From Halomonas sp. M20 (GTDB lineage Bacteria > Pseudomonadota > Gammaproteobacteria > Pseudomonadales > Halomonadaceae), in assembly GCF_020622265.1 (NCBI RefSeq), contig NZ_JACNMQ010000005.1:124001-188000 (forward strand): a DNA stretch of 64,000 nt, in the 5' to 3' direction. The position numbers were made by a program, and so were the translations under genes. Below, piece by piece: positions 53,630-64,000 of this stretch. How positions within the stretch are numbered: position 1 is the first letter of the stretch; the number at the start of each line of letters is the position of its first letter. The notes under the pieces are model-generated. The model saw only the letters and a program-made list of their open reading frames with translations, made no database searches and was not told the origin of the DNA.

Positions 53630-53872
53630 ATGAATGCACGGGATTACATGGCCAAAAAAGGGATTGACCTAGACAAGGAGGATGCCAAACCTCAAACCCT
53701 CGAAGAGCTGGCCTGGGCGCGAGCGCGGGAGGCTGGTAGCCACCCGCCCCGTAGCGGAACGCCCTTTGATTGGGAAGATTGGGAGCGCTATCATGATCAG
53801 TTGGCAGAGGGCTCGGGGCAGCTCACGCAAAAGATCCATTCGCGCGCGTCCCGGCAGGAGAATGACGACTAG
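53630..53872 (+). CDS. Small hypothetical protein
   Basis: The product has 80 residues and is hydrophilic, with MNARDYMAKKGIDLDKED at the start and PFDWEDWERYHDQLAEG in the second half; the Trp-rich segment suggests a small folded unit. CAGGAG lies about 10 bases before the ATG. I do not recognise a family. It stands 74 bases upstream of the Pmp3-type gene, and both may be stress-related, but that is speculation. Confidence 0.6.
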   Translation: MNARDYMAKKGIDLDKEDAKPQTLEELAWARAREAGSHPPRSGTPFDWEDWERYHDQLAEGSGQLTQKIHSRASRQENDD

Positions 53873-53946
53873 AAAACACTCACGTATGATGGATGCGGTC
53901 AGTCGCCAATTTCATTGGCAAACAATCGACAACAAGGAGGTTTTAC

Positions 53947-54105
53947 ATGGATATCGTTCGCATCATTCTCGCCATTCTGCTGCCCCCGGTAGGCGTGTTT
54001 CTACAGGTAGGCCTGGGGTTGCACTTCTGGATCAATATCCTGCTGACGATTCTTGGCTATATTCCCGGGATCATTCACGCCATCTGGATCATTGCCCGGC
54101 GCTGA
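53947..54105 (+). CDS. Pmp3/YqaE-family small membrane protein
   Basis: The product has 52 residues with two membrane segments (about 5-24 and 30-49) and the family signature LLPPVGVFLQVGLGLHFWINI with LLTILGYIPGIIHA. Members in yeast and plants are induced by salt or cold and affect membrane potential. The ATG at 53947 follows AAGGAGG, an excellent ribosome site; the earlier frame start at 53893 is not supported. A terminator follows 58 bases after the stop. Confidence 0.92.
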   Translation: MDIVRIILAILLPPVGVFLQVGLGLHFWINILLTILGYIPGIIHAIWIIARR

Positions 54106-54162
54106 GTGCAGGTGATGTTCCATTGGTACGATGCCGATGGAATGTGTGAAGCAAGAATGACA

Positions 54163-54192
54163 ACGGAAGGCCTTTCGGGGCCTTCCGTTTTT
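54163..54192. terminator. Terminator between the Pmp3-type gene and the glycolate cluster
   Basis: ACGGAAGGCC pairs with GGCCTTCCGT around TTTCGG, followed by five Ts on the plus strand. On the minus strand the tail is TTGTCATTC, so it mainly ends the Pmp3-type transcript. Confidence 0.85.
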
Positions 54193-54218
54193 CATTTCTC
54201 AGGTGACATTGCGTTGAC

Positions 54219-54626
54219 TCAACTGCTGATCGCCTGAATACCTGCCTTGGCCACTTGGGCATCCTGGTCGGGTTTGACACCGGAAACACCCGCAGCCCCC
54301 GCGACCTGGCCGTTCACCAGCACCGGGACGCCGCCGGTCAGCATGCCCTGCATTACCGGCGCCGTTACAAACGCGGTGCGGCCGTTATTGATCATCTCTT
54401 CGATGATGTGAGTTTCTCGCCGTGACAGCGCGGCGGTTCGTGCTTTCTCGCTGGCAACATAGGCGGACACCGGCGGACAGCCATCGAGACGACGCAAACC
54501 CAACAGATGGCCGCCATCGTCTACCACGGCGACCGTGATTGCCCAACCATTGGTTTCGGCTTCCCGCTGAGCGGCATCGAGGATGGCGTTGGTATCCTGG
54601 AGAGTCAGTACTGGTTTTTGTTGCAT
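54219..54626 (-). CDS. glcG: GlcG/HbpS-family protein
   Basis: The product has 135 residues. AVVDDGGHLLGLRRLDGCPP, then SEKARTAAL and GGVPVLVNGQVAGAAGVSG, are typical of the GlcG/HbpS fold (DUF336), which binds haem or small ligands in some members. In E. coli glcG sits in the glycolate operon, and here too it follows glcF by 36 bases. Its exact role is not known; no signal peptide is seen. Confidence 0.88.
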   Translation of the reverse strand: MQQKPVLTLQDTNAILDAAQREAETNGWAITVAVVDDGGHLLGLRRLDGCPPVSAYVASEKARTAALSRRETHIIEEMINNGRTAFVTAPVMQGMLTGGVPVLVNGQVAGAAGVSGVKPDQDAQVAKAGIQAISS

Positions 54627-54662
54627 GTTGTTATTCCTTTTATTGAAGACTCGTGAAAAGAC

Positions 54663-55901
54663 TCAAGTCGATACCAGCGCCTCGTCGACGATCTCGATCC
54701 AGTGCCGAACCCGGGTTCGACCGGCGCCGTCCAAGTGAGTCTGACAGCCGATGTTGGCGGTCACGATCGTTTCAGGGTTGGCGGCTTCCAGGGCGTCGAG
54801 CTTGTTGTCCCGTAGCTGTTTTGCCAGTTCCGGCTGGGTGACCGAGTAGGTGCCTGCAGAGCCACAGCAAAGATGAGCGTCTCGCACGGGCGTCAGGCTG
54901 AAACCGAGGCGGGTGAGTACGCTTTCCGTCACGCCACCCAGGCGCTGCGCATGCTGCAGGGTACAAGGGCAGTGAAAGGCCAGCTTGCGTGATCCATCGA
55001 TCTTCAGTGCCTCGAGATTCTCATCGCGCAGAATCTCGACCAGATCCTTGGTCAGGCCACTGATGCGTCTGGCCTTCTCCGTGTAGTCCGGGTCGTCTGC
55101 GAGCATCTCGCCATACTCTTTGATGAACGCGCCGCAGCCGCTGGCAGTTTGTACGATGGCTTCACAGCCGGCTTCCACATGGGGCCACCAGGCATCGATG
55201 TTGTGGCGCATGCGTTGCCGCCCGGCCTGATGGGCGCTGAGGTGATAATCAATGGCGCCACAGCAGCCGGCGTCTGGTGCGGGAGTCAGCCCGATACCCA
55301 GCTTGTCGAGCACTCGGGCTGTTGCGGCATTGGTATTGGGAGAGAGCCCCGGCTGAACGCAGCCCTCGAGAATGAGCATTTGCCGGGCATGCTGCTTTCC
55401 TTCTGGCCGCTTGCCGGGGTCCGCGGGTTTGGCCGGCATCTTGTCCTTGAAAACACCAGGCACCAAGGGGCGAAAGACCTGCCCTAGCTTGAGTAGCGAA
55501 GCAAACCGTCTGGGATCGACCAAGGCGTGGCGCAAGCCATAGCGCAAGGCGCGCTCCTTGGGCGTGCGTCCCACGCGACGGTCGACCTCTGCATGGCCAA
55601 TATCGAACAACTTGTGATACTCGACCCCGGAGGGGCAGGTGGTTTCGCAGTTGCGACAGAGCAGGCAGCGATCCAGATGAAGCTGGGTTTCCTTGGTTAT
55701 CTGGTCGTCATCCTCGGGGCTTTCCAGCAGCTCTTTCATCAGATAGATGCGCCCGCGGGGGCCGTCACGTTCGTCCCCAAGCAGTTGATAGGTGGGGCAG
55801 GTGGCATTGCAGAAGCCACAATGCACACAGGTGCGCAGCACGCGATCCGCTTCGCGGATATGCGATTTCTGCAGCTCTGCTTCAGTGAAGTTGGTCTGCA
55901 T
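54663..55901 (-). CDS. glcF: Glycolate oxidase iron-sulfur subunit GlcF
   Basis: This electron-transfer subunit of glycolate oxidase has 412 residues. The two [4Fe-4S] clusters are bound by CVHCGFCNATCP (near 25) and CLLCRNCETTCP (near 80). Two CCG repeat domains follow: GCVQPGLSPNT with DAGCCGA, and CPCTLQHAQRLGG with HLCCGSAG. It lies 2 bases after glcE and belongs to the glcDEF transcript. Confidence 0.96.
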   Translation of the reverse strand: MQTNFTEAELQKSHIREADRVLRTCVHCGFCNATCPTYQLLGDERDGPRGRIYLMKELLESPEDDDQITKETQLHLDRCLLCRNCETTCPSGVEYHKLFDIGHAEVDRRVGRTPKERALRYGLRHALVDPRRFASLLKLGQVFRPLVPGVFKDKMPAKPADPGKRPEGKQHARQMLILEGCVQPGLSPNTNAATARVLDKLGIGLTPAPDAGCCGAIDYHLSAHQAGRQRMRHNIDAWWPHVEAGCEAIVQTASGCGAFIKEYGEMLADDPDYTEKARRISGLTKDLVEILRDENLEALKIDGSRKLAFHCPCTLQHAQRLGGVTESVLTRLGFSLTPVRDAHLCCGSAGTYSVTQPELAKQLRDNKLDALEAANPETIVTANIGCQTHLDGAGRTRVRHWIEIVDEALVST

Positions 55902-55903
55902 GC

Positions 55904-57013
55904 TTAAAACTCCGGGTAAAGCCGGCCGGGATTGAAAATACCGTTGGGATCGAGCTGAGTCTTGAGCCGTCGATGGTAGTGGGCAACGATCTCAGCGAGC
56001 GGCGTAAATGGCTCAGTGCGGCCGAAGGTGAAACAGGTGGCATGACCGCCGGCCTGAGTTAAGGTCTCGCGCAACGTATTGGCCTCGACGTCACTGCGCA
56101 GCCAGCGCTGGGCGCCGGCCCAGTCATAGAGTACGTCACCCGCAAGCGCCAGCGGCGGGGTGTTATTGGGCAGCGATAGACGCCACAGCGGACGCGGATC
56201 GGTGTCGTCGAAGAAAGCCAGACGCTGTTCGCGCAGATTTTCCCAGAAGCGGCTGTCGAGATCGTCTCCACCCAGTCGCTCTCGCGTCGCGGCCACGGAA
56301 CTCCTGCCGCCTTCCAGACGCAGATGCAGCGCATTCTCATGATAGGCCGCGGCGGTGATCGGCAGCGGTTGGCGGCCCCACTGTGTAAAACGCTCCAACG
56401 CATCATCCAGGGGTAATTCGAGACGCAGGCTGTGAAGCGCGCTGGGCTTGGGCAATACCTTGAGCGAGACCTCGGTGATGACGCCAAGGGTGCCCTGGGC
56501 ACCGACCATCAGCCGCGATAGATCGTAGCCGGCGACATTCTTCATCACCTCACCGCCGAAGCGTAGATGCTTGCCTTCATGGGTAATGAGTCGGGTGCCC
56601 AGCACGAAATCGCGTACGGCACCTGCCCAGGGGCGACGCGGACCGGACAAGCCAGTAGCGATCATGCCACCGACGGTGGCGGCAGGACCGAAGTGAGGCG
56701 GTTCGCACCCGAGCTGTTGATGCTCCGCATCCAGCGCCGCCTCGAGCTCCGCCAGCGGCGTACCGGCGCGCACTGAAACCACCAGTTCCACCGGGTCATA
56801 ATGGGTAATGCCGCGATGCTCGGTAAGCGATAATGCGTCGCCCTCGACCCGGCAACCATAAAATTCCTTGGTGCCGCCGCCTTCTATTCTTAGTGGTGTC
56901 TTGTCGATATTGGCTTGACTGACACGCTCGCAGAGCGCCTCGGCGCTATTCTGGCCCGTCGCCTGCTGAGGTTCCGCATGTGCGTGACATTGATCTTGCT
57001 CATGCTGTTGCAT
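55904..57013 (-). CDS. glcE: Glycolate oxidase FAD-binding subunit GlcE
   Basis: The product has 369 residues, a FAD-binding PCMH-type subunit of glycolate oxidase. RIEGGGTKEFYG, VSVRAGTPLAELEAALD and the FGPAATVGGMIATGLSGPRR stretch form the FAD pocket; the C terminus ends DPNGIFNPGRLY. The first about 20 residues are rich in Gln and His (MQQHEQDQCHAHAEPQQ) and look like a tail without family support. The gap to glcF is 2 bases and to glcD 55. Confidence 0.95.
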   Translation of the reverse strand: MQQHEQDQCHAHAEPQQATGQNSAEALCERVSQANIDKTPLRIEGGGTKEFYGCRVEGDALSLTEHRGITHYDPVELVVSVRAGTPLAELEAALDAEHQQLGCEPPHFGPAATVGGMIATGLSGPRRPWAGAVRDFVLGTRLITHEGKHLRFGGEVMKNVAGYDLSRLMVGAQGTLGVITEVSLKVLPKPSALHSLRLELPLDDALERFTQWGRQPLPITAAAYHENALHLRLEGGRSSVAATRERLGGDDLDSRFWENLREQRLAFFDDTDPRPLWRLSLPNNTPPLALAGDVLYDWAGAQRWLRSDVEANTLRETLTQAGGHATCFTFGRTEPFTPLAEIVAHYHRRLKTQLDPNGIFNPGRLYPEF

Positions 57014-57068
57014 TGCTTAGTTCCTTGGCAATTTCTGTGAAAAGGCAGCGAGCGCAGCCACTTTTCAC

Positions 57069-58568
57069 CTAGAAGCGGGGCAACTCGGGATGCGGCAACT
57101 CCCCATTATGCACATGCATGGCGCCGAATTCGGCACAGCGGTGCAGCGTCGGAATGTTCTTGCCTGGATTGAGCAAGCCCGCACTGTCGAAGGCTGCCTT
57201 TACCGCATGAAAGGTGGTGATCTCGTCGGGCTGGAACTGGGTGCACATCTGGTTGATCTTCTCGCGCCCCACGCCATGTTCACCGGTGATGCTGCCGCCC
57301 ACCTCGACACACAGATCGAGAATCTTGCCGCCGATGGTCTCGGCCTTTTCCAGCTCTCCGGGTTCGTTGGCATCAAACAGGATCAGCGGATGGGTGTTGC
57401 CGTCGCCGGCATGAAAGACATTGGCGACCCGCAGGCCGTACTCTTCCGACAAAGCGGCGATCCCCTTGAGCACCTTGGGCAGTTCCCGGCGGGGGATGGT
57501 GCCGTCCATACAGTAGTAGTCCGGCGACATGCGCCCGACCGCCGGGAATGCGTTCTTGCGTCCGGCCCAGAACAGGGCACGTTCGGCTTCGTCCCGGGCC
57601 TGTTGAATATCGCTAGCGCCGGCCTCTTCGAGTACCTTTCGCACTGTGGCGCAGTCGTCGTCGACGTCCGCTTCCACGCCGTCAAGCTCGCACAGCAGTA
57701 TCGCCTCGGCCTCTACCGGATAGCCTGCTTTGACGAAGTCTTCCGCAGCCTGAATCGCCAACTTGTCCATCATCTCAAGGCCCCCGGGGATGATGCCCGC
57801 GGCAATGATGTCGCCGACGGCCTTGCCGGCTTTTTCGACGTCGTCGAAGCTGGCCATCAATACCTTGGCGCTCTCGGGCTTGGGCAGCAGCTTCACGCTG
57901 ATCTCGGTAATCACGCCGAGCATGCCTTCGGAGCCGTTGAACAGGGCGAGCAGGTCGAAGCCGGGGGCATCGAAGGCTTCCGAGCCCAGGGTCATGCGTT
58001 CGCCTTCGATGGTGACGACCTCGACTCTGAGCACGTTGTGCACCGTCAAGCCGTATTTCAAACAGTGTACGCCGCCGGCGTTCTCGGCTACGTTGCCGCC
58101 GATCGAACAAGCAATTTGGGAAGAAGGGTCCGGGGCGTAGTAAAGCCCGTAAGGGGCTGCCGCTTCGGAAATAGCCAGGTTGCGAACCCCGGGCTGGACG
58201 CGGGCGATGCGCGCGTTCGGATCAACGTCGAGAATGCGTGAAAACCGTGACATGACCAGCAACACGCCTTTTTCCAGTGGCAAAGCGCCTCCGGAAAGAC
58301 CGGTACCGGCGCCCCGAGTGACCACCGGCACGCCCAGCTCGAAACAGGTGCGCATCAGTGTCTCGATCTGCTCGAGGGTGTGGGGCATGGCGACCAGCAT
58401 CGGCAGTACGCGATAGGCGGAGAGACCATCGCATTCGAAAGGGCGCAGATCTTCTTCCCGATGCAGCAAGGTCATGTCGGGCAAGGCGTGTTGCAAGTGT
58501 TGGAGTGCGTTCGCCTTGTCCGAGGCGGGCAACACACCATCTATCCGTTCGTCGTAGAGAATGTTCAT
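57069..58568 (-). CDS. glcD: Glycolate oxidase catalytic subunit GlcD
   Basis: GlcD oxidises glycolate (and D-lactate) to the 2-oxo acid with FAD. It has 499 residues, equal to E. coli GlcD. The N-terminal FAD domain has PVVTRGAGTGLSGGALP and the CSIGGNVAENAGGVHC stretch; the C-terminal cap has NVFHAGDGNTHP and GGSITGEHGVGREK. ATG 58568 has GAGGC upstream; the frame extends 19 codons further. A shared 11-base word (ATTGGTCTAAT) lies 91 bases upstream. No glcC regulator gene is in the window. Confidence 0.96.
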   Translation of the reverse strand: MNILYDERIDGVLPASDKANALQHLQHALPDMTLLHREEDLRPFECDGLSAYRVLPMLVAMPHTLEQIETLMRTCFELGVPVVTRGAGTGLSGGALPLEKGVLLVMSRFSRILDVDPNARIARVQPGVRNLAISEAAAPYGLYYAPDPSSQIACSIGGNVAENAGGVHCLKYGLTVHNVLRVEVVTIEGERMTLGSEAFDAPGFDLLALFNGSEGMLGVITEISVKLLPKPESAKVLMASFDDVEKAGKAVGDIIAAGIIPGGLEMMDKLAIQAAEDFVKAGYPVEAEAILLCELDGVEADVDDDCATVRKVLEEAGASDIQQARDEAERALFWAGRKNAFPAVGRMSPDYYCMDGTIPRRELPKVLKGIAALSEEYGLRVANVFHAGDGNTHPLILFDANEPGELEKAETIGGKILDLCVEVGGSITGEHGVGREKINQMCTQFQPDEITTFHAVKAAFDSAGLLNPGKNIPTLHRCAEFGAMHVHNGELPHPELPRF

Positions 58569-58658
58569 GATCGCCTCGGTTTCTTGTCGCAAGGTGTCCT
58601 TCAATCTGAGCGTTACTGAAGGCACTGTCCAGTACCTAGGGCATTGACCGGCCCAGCC

Positions 58659-58669
58659 ATTGGTCTAAT
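58659..58669 (+). promoter_or_regulatory. ATTGGTCTAAT word upstream of glcD
   Basis: This 11-base word lies 91 bases before the glcD start. Its reverse complement occurs at 61820-61830, upstream of the lactate/glycolate permease. TGGTC with a following A/T run resembles a half-site for GntR/FadR-type regulators such as LldR or GlcC. Confidence 0.4.
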
Positions 58670-58837
58670 TTGTGGAAATGCCTTCCAAAAGCATGAAGCG
58701 AACGGACATCCGATGCGTCAATTCCCGGGCCTGGAAAAACGTTTGAATGGATGCCTAGGCAAGGGAAAGTAAGCGGCAGCGTCTCACGCCTAGTATGATG
58801 TCTGCCGCTATCCTGATCCGTGACGTGAAGGTTTCCT

Positions 58838-59827
58838 GTGACGCTACTCAAACGGTTGAACATCGACAGCTACGTATTGATGCTGCTCGCCACGGTGTTC
58901 CTCGCTTCGCTGCTGCCGGTGCGCGGCGAGGCCGCCGAGGCATTCTCCCTGGCGACCAAACTGGCCATTGCGCTGTTGTTCTTCTTGCACGGCGCCAAGC
59001 TGTCGCCGCGCACGGTGCTCAAGGGGATGATCCACTGGCGCCTGCATTTGGTGGTATTCGCCAGCACCTTTGTGCTGTTTCCGATACTAGGGCTACTCCT
59101 TGGTCTGTTGGCGCCCACCTTGCTACCGCCAGCCCTGGCCATGGGCATTCTGTTTCTGTGCGTGCTACCTTCGACGATACAGTCATCCATTGCCTTTACC
59201 TCCATTGCCGGGGGCAATGTGCCAGCGGCGATCTGCTCGGCCTCTGCATCGAACATTCTCGGCATGTTCATTACCCCGTTGCTCGTAGGGCTGTTGATGA
59301 GTGCCCAGGCCGGGGGCGTCTCTTTCGATGCCTTGGGCGCCATCCTGCTGCAGCTGTTGGCGCCGTTTCTACTCGGCCAGGTGGTACAGCGCTGGTTGGG
59401 GACATGGATGGTGCGGCATAAACGAATGGTCGGACTGGTGGATCGCAGCGCGATCCTGATGGTGGTGTACATGGCGTTTAGCGAGGCGATAGTCGCTGGA
59501 CTTTGGGAGCAGCTATCGCTTCAGGCATTGGCTGTCATGGTGGTCGTCGACTGCGTGTTGCTGGCAGCCGTATTGATCATTACGACCCAGGCAAGCCGCC
59601 GGTTGGGATTTTCGCAAGAAGACGAAATCACCATCGTCTTCTGCGGCTCCAAGAAAAGCCTGAGCAGCGGGATACCCATGGGCCATGTGCTGTTTTCCGC
59701 CCAGCAGGTGGGGAGTATCATTCTGCCGCTGATGCTGTTTCATCAGATACAGCTATTCGTATGTGCCATATTGGCCCGTCGTTACGCGCGTATGCGAAAC
59801 GGCGCTGTCGAGCCATTCTCTTCCTGA
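58838..59827 (+). CDS. SBF-family (bile-acid:sodium symporter-like) transporter
   Basis: The product has 329 residues and about nine or ten membrane segments. LFFLHGAKLSPRTVLKG, SSIAFTSIAGGNVPAAICSAS in pieces, and the CGSKKSLSSGIPMG motif near the C terminus match the YfeH-like branch of SBF proteins. The substrate is unknown; the neighbourhood suggests a small organic acid but proves nothing. GTG 58838 is the start, with AAGG upstream. It is divergent from glcD and converges on the permease gene through a bidirectional terminator. Confidence 0.85.
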   Translation: MTLLKRLNIDSYVLMLLATVFLASLLPVRGEAAEAFSLATKLAIALLFFLHGAKLSPRTVLKGMIHWRLHLVVFASTFVLFPILGLLLGLLAPTLLPPALAMGILFLCVLPSTIQSSIAFTSIAGGNVPAAICSASASNILGMFITPLLVGLLMSAQAGGVSFDALGAILLQLLAPFLLGQVVQRWLGTWMVRHKRMVGLVDRSAILMVVYMAFSEAIVAGLWEQLSLQALAVMVVVDCVLLAAVLIITTQASRRLGFSQEDEITIVFCGSKKSLSSGIPMGHVLFSAQQVGSIILPLMLFHQIQLFVCAILARRYARMRNGAVEPFSS

Positions 59828-59829
59828 AG

Positions 59830-59864
59830 AAAAAGCCACGCCAGCTGCGCACCGGCGTGACTTT
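59830..59864. terminator. Bidirectional terminator between the SBF transporter and the permease gene
   Basis: AAGCCACGCC pairs with GGCGTGACTT (10 bp, one G-T pair) around an 11-base GC-rich loop. TTTTTC follows on the minus strand and ends the permease mRNA; the plus-strand tail is poor in T. Confidence 0.65.
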
Positions 59865-59882
59865 GCATCGCAAGGCTAGCCA

Positions 59883-61580
<1,698 letters not shown>

Positions 61581-61921
61581 GGGGTTAGCCTCGCTTGTTT
61601 TTGTTCATGCGTTGCGTCGGATAGCGTCGTTATCGACTGTCGCATTAGGGGATACACCGCTGAACAATAAACGCCAGTTTTGTTTTTTACCATTGTGCGG
61701 ACATTTACAAGAGCGCTAAGGCCCAGTCGTCTTATTTTTTTATCTGGTTGATTCGTAAAGCATAAATTCTATTGTCGGCATCCACACCTCAGGAGTGGCC
61801 AGAGTGTCATGGGGGAATCATTAGACCAATAGACAAGTCAGGAAGTGTTCGTAATGGGGGATTGGCGCTCATGCTGGCAGAGTGTTAGCGTCGACCGATT
61901 AGCCACCTTAGAGGACATTGC
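61581..61921. other. Divergent intergenic region between the permease and the GST gene
   Basis: These 341 bases hold no credible gene. They are AT-rich around 61670-61780 and carry ATTAGACCAAT at 61820-61830, the reverse complement of the word upstream of glcD. Promoters for both divergent genes must lie here, but I could not assign -10 and -35 boxes with confidence. Confidence 0.6.
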
Positions 61922-62635
61922 ATGACCCGTTTACTTTACGATCTGTGCGGTATCGATGATGAATTGCGTTTTTCCCCTTACTGCTGGCGTGTGAAATACG
62001 CGCTGGCTCACAAGGGGCTGGCCTACGAGACGAGGCCTTGGCATTTCACGGAAAAAGAGGCGCTCGAGTTCTCCGAGCAGGGCAAGGTGCCGGTGCTGGT
62101 CGATGGTGAAACGACGGTTGTCGATAGCTACGCTATCTTTCGCCATCTCGATCGCAGCTATCCGGACAAGCCGTTGCTGGGCGCTGAATCGGATGAAGGA
62201 AAAGCCGAAGCCCGGGCGCGGTTTTTCAAGTTCTACAGCGAGCGCTCCCTGGCCCCAGGCATCCTGCGTATCGTCGTGATGGATCTGTTCAATGCGGTAC
62301 ACCCGAATGATCGCGACTACTTTCGTCAAAGTCGAGAGAAGGCGTTAGGTTGTACGCTGGAAGAGATGCATGACCCCAGTACAGGATTGAACATGCTGGA
62401 TCAGGCGCTTGGGCCGCTGCGTGGCCGCCTGGAAGAAGCCGATTTCCTGGATGGCGAGGCACCGGCCGGCGCGGATTATCTAGTCTTCGGTCATTTCATG
62501 TGGGCACGCAACGTCTCGAGGGTCGAGCTTGTCTCTAGCACTGATCCGGTGCATGGCTGGGTTGAACGGATGCTTGATCTGCACGATGGGTTGGGACGCA
62601 AGGCCTTACGCCGCGTCGATATTCAAGAGACCTGA
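61922..62635 (+). CDS. Glutathione S-transferase family protein
   Basis: The product has 237 residues. The N-terminal thioredoxin-like domain reads FSPYCWRVKYALAHKGL (about 18-34) and GKVPVLVDGETTVVDSYAI, with the cis-Pro and the glutathione-binding Asp-Ser; the rest is the helical GST domain. The Pro-Tyr-Cys-Trp active-site region resembles the beta-etherase (LigE-like) branch of GSTs. The substrate is unknown. GAGGAC lies before the ATG. Its end overlaps the 3' end of the convergent FUSC gene by 30 bases. Confidence 0.82.
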   Translation: MTRLLYDLCGIDDELRFSPYCWRVKYALAHKGLAYETRPWHFTEKEALEFSEQGKVPVLVDGETTVVDSYAIFRHLDRSYPDKPLLGAESDEGKAEARARFFKFYSERSLAPGILRIVVMDLFNAVHPNDRDYFRQSREKALGCTLEEMHDPSTGLNMLDQALGPLRGRLEEADFLDGEAPAGADYLVFGHFMWARNVSRVELVSSTDPVHGWVERMLDLHDGLGRKALRRVDIQET

Positions 62636-64000
62636 CTCAACAGGCCTGGCCGGGGCCTTGGCCATCTGACTTGCTTGGCGTTCGAAGGAGTGCGCCATGC
62701 GCTCGATGAGGCCCTCGACCAGCAAGCGCTGCTTGGAAGAGATCGCAGTGCTGTCCGCCACGCGCTCACGCAACGTGTGGGCGGCATCGATGAAGTTCCG
62801 GGGAACCTGGCCGACCGAGCTTTGCGCATAGCCATCGGCGAAGAGCTCGAGCAAATGGCGATAAGCCGTTTGTACCTTGGTGTCGTCGACATCGTCCAGG
62901 CGCCGGCGCAAGCGCAGGCAGGCGCGTCCCATGTCGAGTCCGGAAAGGCCTAGGGCGAGCAAGTGGCGCTGATCCTCAGGCAGCATCTCGTCGTGGCGTG
63001 CCAATTTCAGCAGGCGATCCGCCATGCGGTCGCTGAACCAGATATCCGTCTGCTGCGGAGGCCGCCGCGCCACCCGATCCAGATCCTGGGTCGTGGAGCT
63101 GGTCAAACGGCGTCGGATGAGCTTCTCGCTGAAGGCAGGAATGAGGCGAAAACCCATGACCATGGCGCAGACGCCAATCACCACCGCGAGCCCACGATTG
63201 AGAAAGTTATCGATAGCGAAGTTCATGTCGTTGCCGGGCATGGTCAGCAGGATGTTGGCAACGGTAAAGGGCAGGCTATAGCCGATGGTGGCCGGATGAC
63301 CTGCGCCAAGGAGGCCAATAAACAAGGGTACTCCCATCAACATGGCCAGCATGGGAAAGCCATTGGCTTGGGATAGCAGCACATGGCCGAACAGAAAGGC
63401 GCTGGGTATCGCTACCAGCATCCCCTTGAGCAGCACCGTGCCAACCTTGGCGGGGTTAGGGTAGCTTGCAAAAATACCCGAAAAAAGCGTTGCCAGAAGT
63501 AGCGCGGTAGTGCCACTGGTCCAGGCGGTCATGAGCCAGAATACTGCCACGAAGCTGAATACCACCCCGGCACGCAGTCCATTGAGGCCGGCGACCAGAT
63601 GATCCCGATGCCAGGAAAGCGAAGGGCTGCGCAAGCGGTGAGCCTCGGGATGGTCGATGGTGGCCCGGGCCTCGAGCATGATGGACGCATGCCCCAGGAT
63701 CTCCCGCAGCCCGAGCAGTACTCGTAGCGACAGCGTGGAAAGCGCTTCGGTTTCGAGTTCGTAGGTAACATGGCGCTGCTGCTGCAGGCGTTCACGCGCA
63801 GCCGCCGGGTCGTCTATGGCCTTTGCCTCTAGAAAGATCACCGAGGTTTCCTGAGCCAGATGTCGGACATCATCGTTCAGCCGAGAGCGCGGATCGAGCA
63901 ACAACTGATCGAGGGCTTCCGTAGTGGCCAGCAGACGCATGGTACGCCGGGTCAGCAGATGAGCACCCCGGATCCGCCCCGGGCCTGAAGGGTCTTCATA
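62606..64000 (-). CDS. FUSC-family membrane protein (5' part cut by window edge)
   Basis: At least 464 residues are visible, and the frame stays open to base 64000, so the true start is beyond the window; family members are about 650-730 residues. The visible part has a cytoplasmic helical stretch, then a block of membrane segments (LNGLRAGVVFSFVAVFWL, GTTALLLATLFSGIFASYPN, LLGAGHPATIGYSLPF) and a C-terminal cytoplasmic helical domain. This layout fits FUSC/AaeB-type aromatic-acid exporters. The substrate is not predictable. The C terminus overlaps the GST gene by 30 bases. Confidence 0.85.
   Translation of the reverse strand, partial: YEDPSGPGRIRGAHLLTRRTMRLLATTEALDQLLLDPRSRLNDDVRHLAQETSVIFLEAKAIDDPAAARERLQQQRHVTYELETEALSTLSLRVLLGLREILGHASIMLEARATIDHPEAHRLRSPSLSWHRDHLVAGLNGLRAGVVFSFVAVFWLMTAWTSGTTALLLATLFSGIFASYPNPAKVGTVLLKGMLVAIPSAFLFGHVLLSQANGFPMLAMLMGVPLFIGLLGAGHPATIGYSLPFTVANILLTMPGNDMNFAIDNFLNRGLAVVIGVCAMVMGFRLIPAFSEKLIRRRLTSSTTQDLDRVARRPPQQTDIWFSDRMADRLLKLARHDEMLPEDQRHLLALGLSGLDMGRACLRLRRRLDDVDDTKVQTAYRHLLELFADGYAQSSVGQVPRNFIDAAHTLRERVADSTAISSKQRLLVEGLIERMAHSFERQASQMAKAPARPVESGLLNIDAA

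Noticed and set aside
57090-58241. 383-codon plus-strand open frame opposite glcD
   Set aside because: It is a shadow of glcD, with no motif of its own and no ribosome site.

Overview
The window looks like chromosome of a halophilic gammaproteobacterium, most likely Halomonadaceae (Halomonas or a close relative). This rests on recognition of gene content, order and sequence, not on a search. GC content is high enough that long antisense ORFs are common, and no phage, integrase, transposase or CRISPR array was seen. The first 18 kb follow the gene order known from Pseudomonas: psd, rhdA, rsgA, orn, queG, nnr, tsaE, amiB, mutL, miaA, hfq, hflX, hflK, hflC, hisZ, purA. This is a housekeeping block for phospholipid synthesis, tRNA modification, cell-wall cleavage, mismatch repair, RNA chaperoning, membrane protease control and purine/histidine synthesis. 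MutL carries the endonuclease motifs expected where MutH is absent.

From 18.2 to 28.5 kb, all on the minus strand, lies the most interesting part: a compact exopolysaccharide operon. In transcription order it encodes a UDP-glucose 6-dehydrogenase, an Alg8-type synthase with an extra C-terminal domain, an Alg44-type PilZ (c-di-GMP) co-polymerase, a PL14-like lyase, a PL5 (AlgL-like) lyase and a 924-residue Sel1-repeat lipoprotein resembling an enlarged AlgK. The precursor enzyme makes UDP-glucuronate rather than GDP-mannuronate. The epimerase, O-acetylation genes and outer-membrane porin of alginate operons are absent. I infer an alginate-type machine that may build a glucuronan-like polyuronate. 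A third polyuronate-lyase-like gene lies at about 36 kb.

An AT-rich divergent region separates this operon from a suf iron-sulfur operon (Rrf2 regulator, sufB, sufC, sufD, sufS, sufT; 28.9-35.0 kb). A SanA-like protein, the third lyase, a rimK/rimB pair and two poorly characterised genes follow. Next come a cystine-type ABC transporter (40.4-42.7 kb), a YqcC-like gene, an OmpW-like porin and a proline-catabolism cluster (putP, putA and an AraC-family regulator, 44.4-50.2 kb). After these lie a tRNA-Gly(CCC), a CBS-domain protein, a lipoamide-dehydrogenase-like flavoprotein and a Pmp3-type small membrane protein.

The last 10 kb hold a glycolate-oxidation cluster (glcD, glcE, glcF, GlcG-like) with a lactate/glycolate permease, an SBF-type transporter, a glutathione S-transferase and an FUSC-family transporter that runs off the right edge. 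Several intergenic regions carry notable structure: a triple hairpin between psd and rhdA with CsrA-like loops, two long palindromic repeats sharing one core, an Rrf2-type operator, an 11-base word shared by two promoter regions near the glycolate genes, and a terminator with no gene before it.
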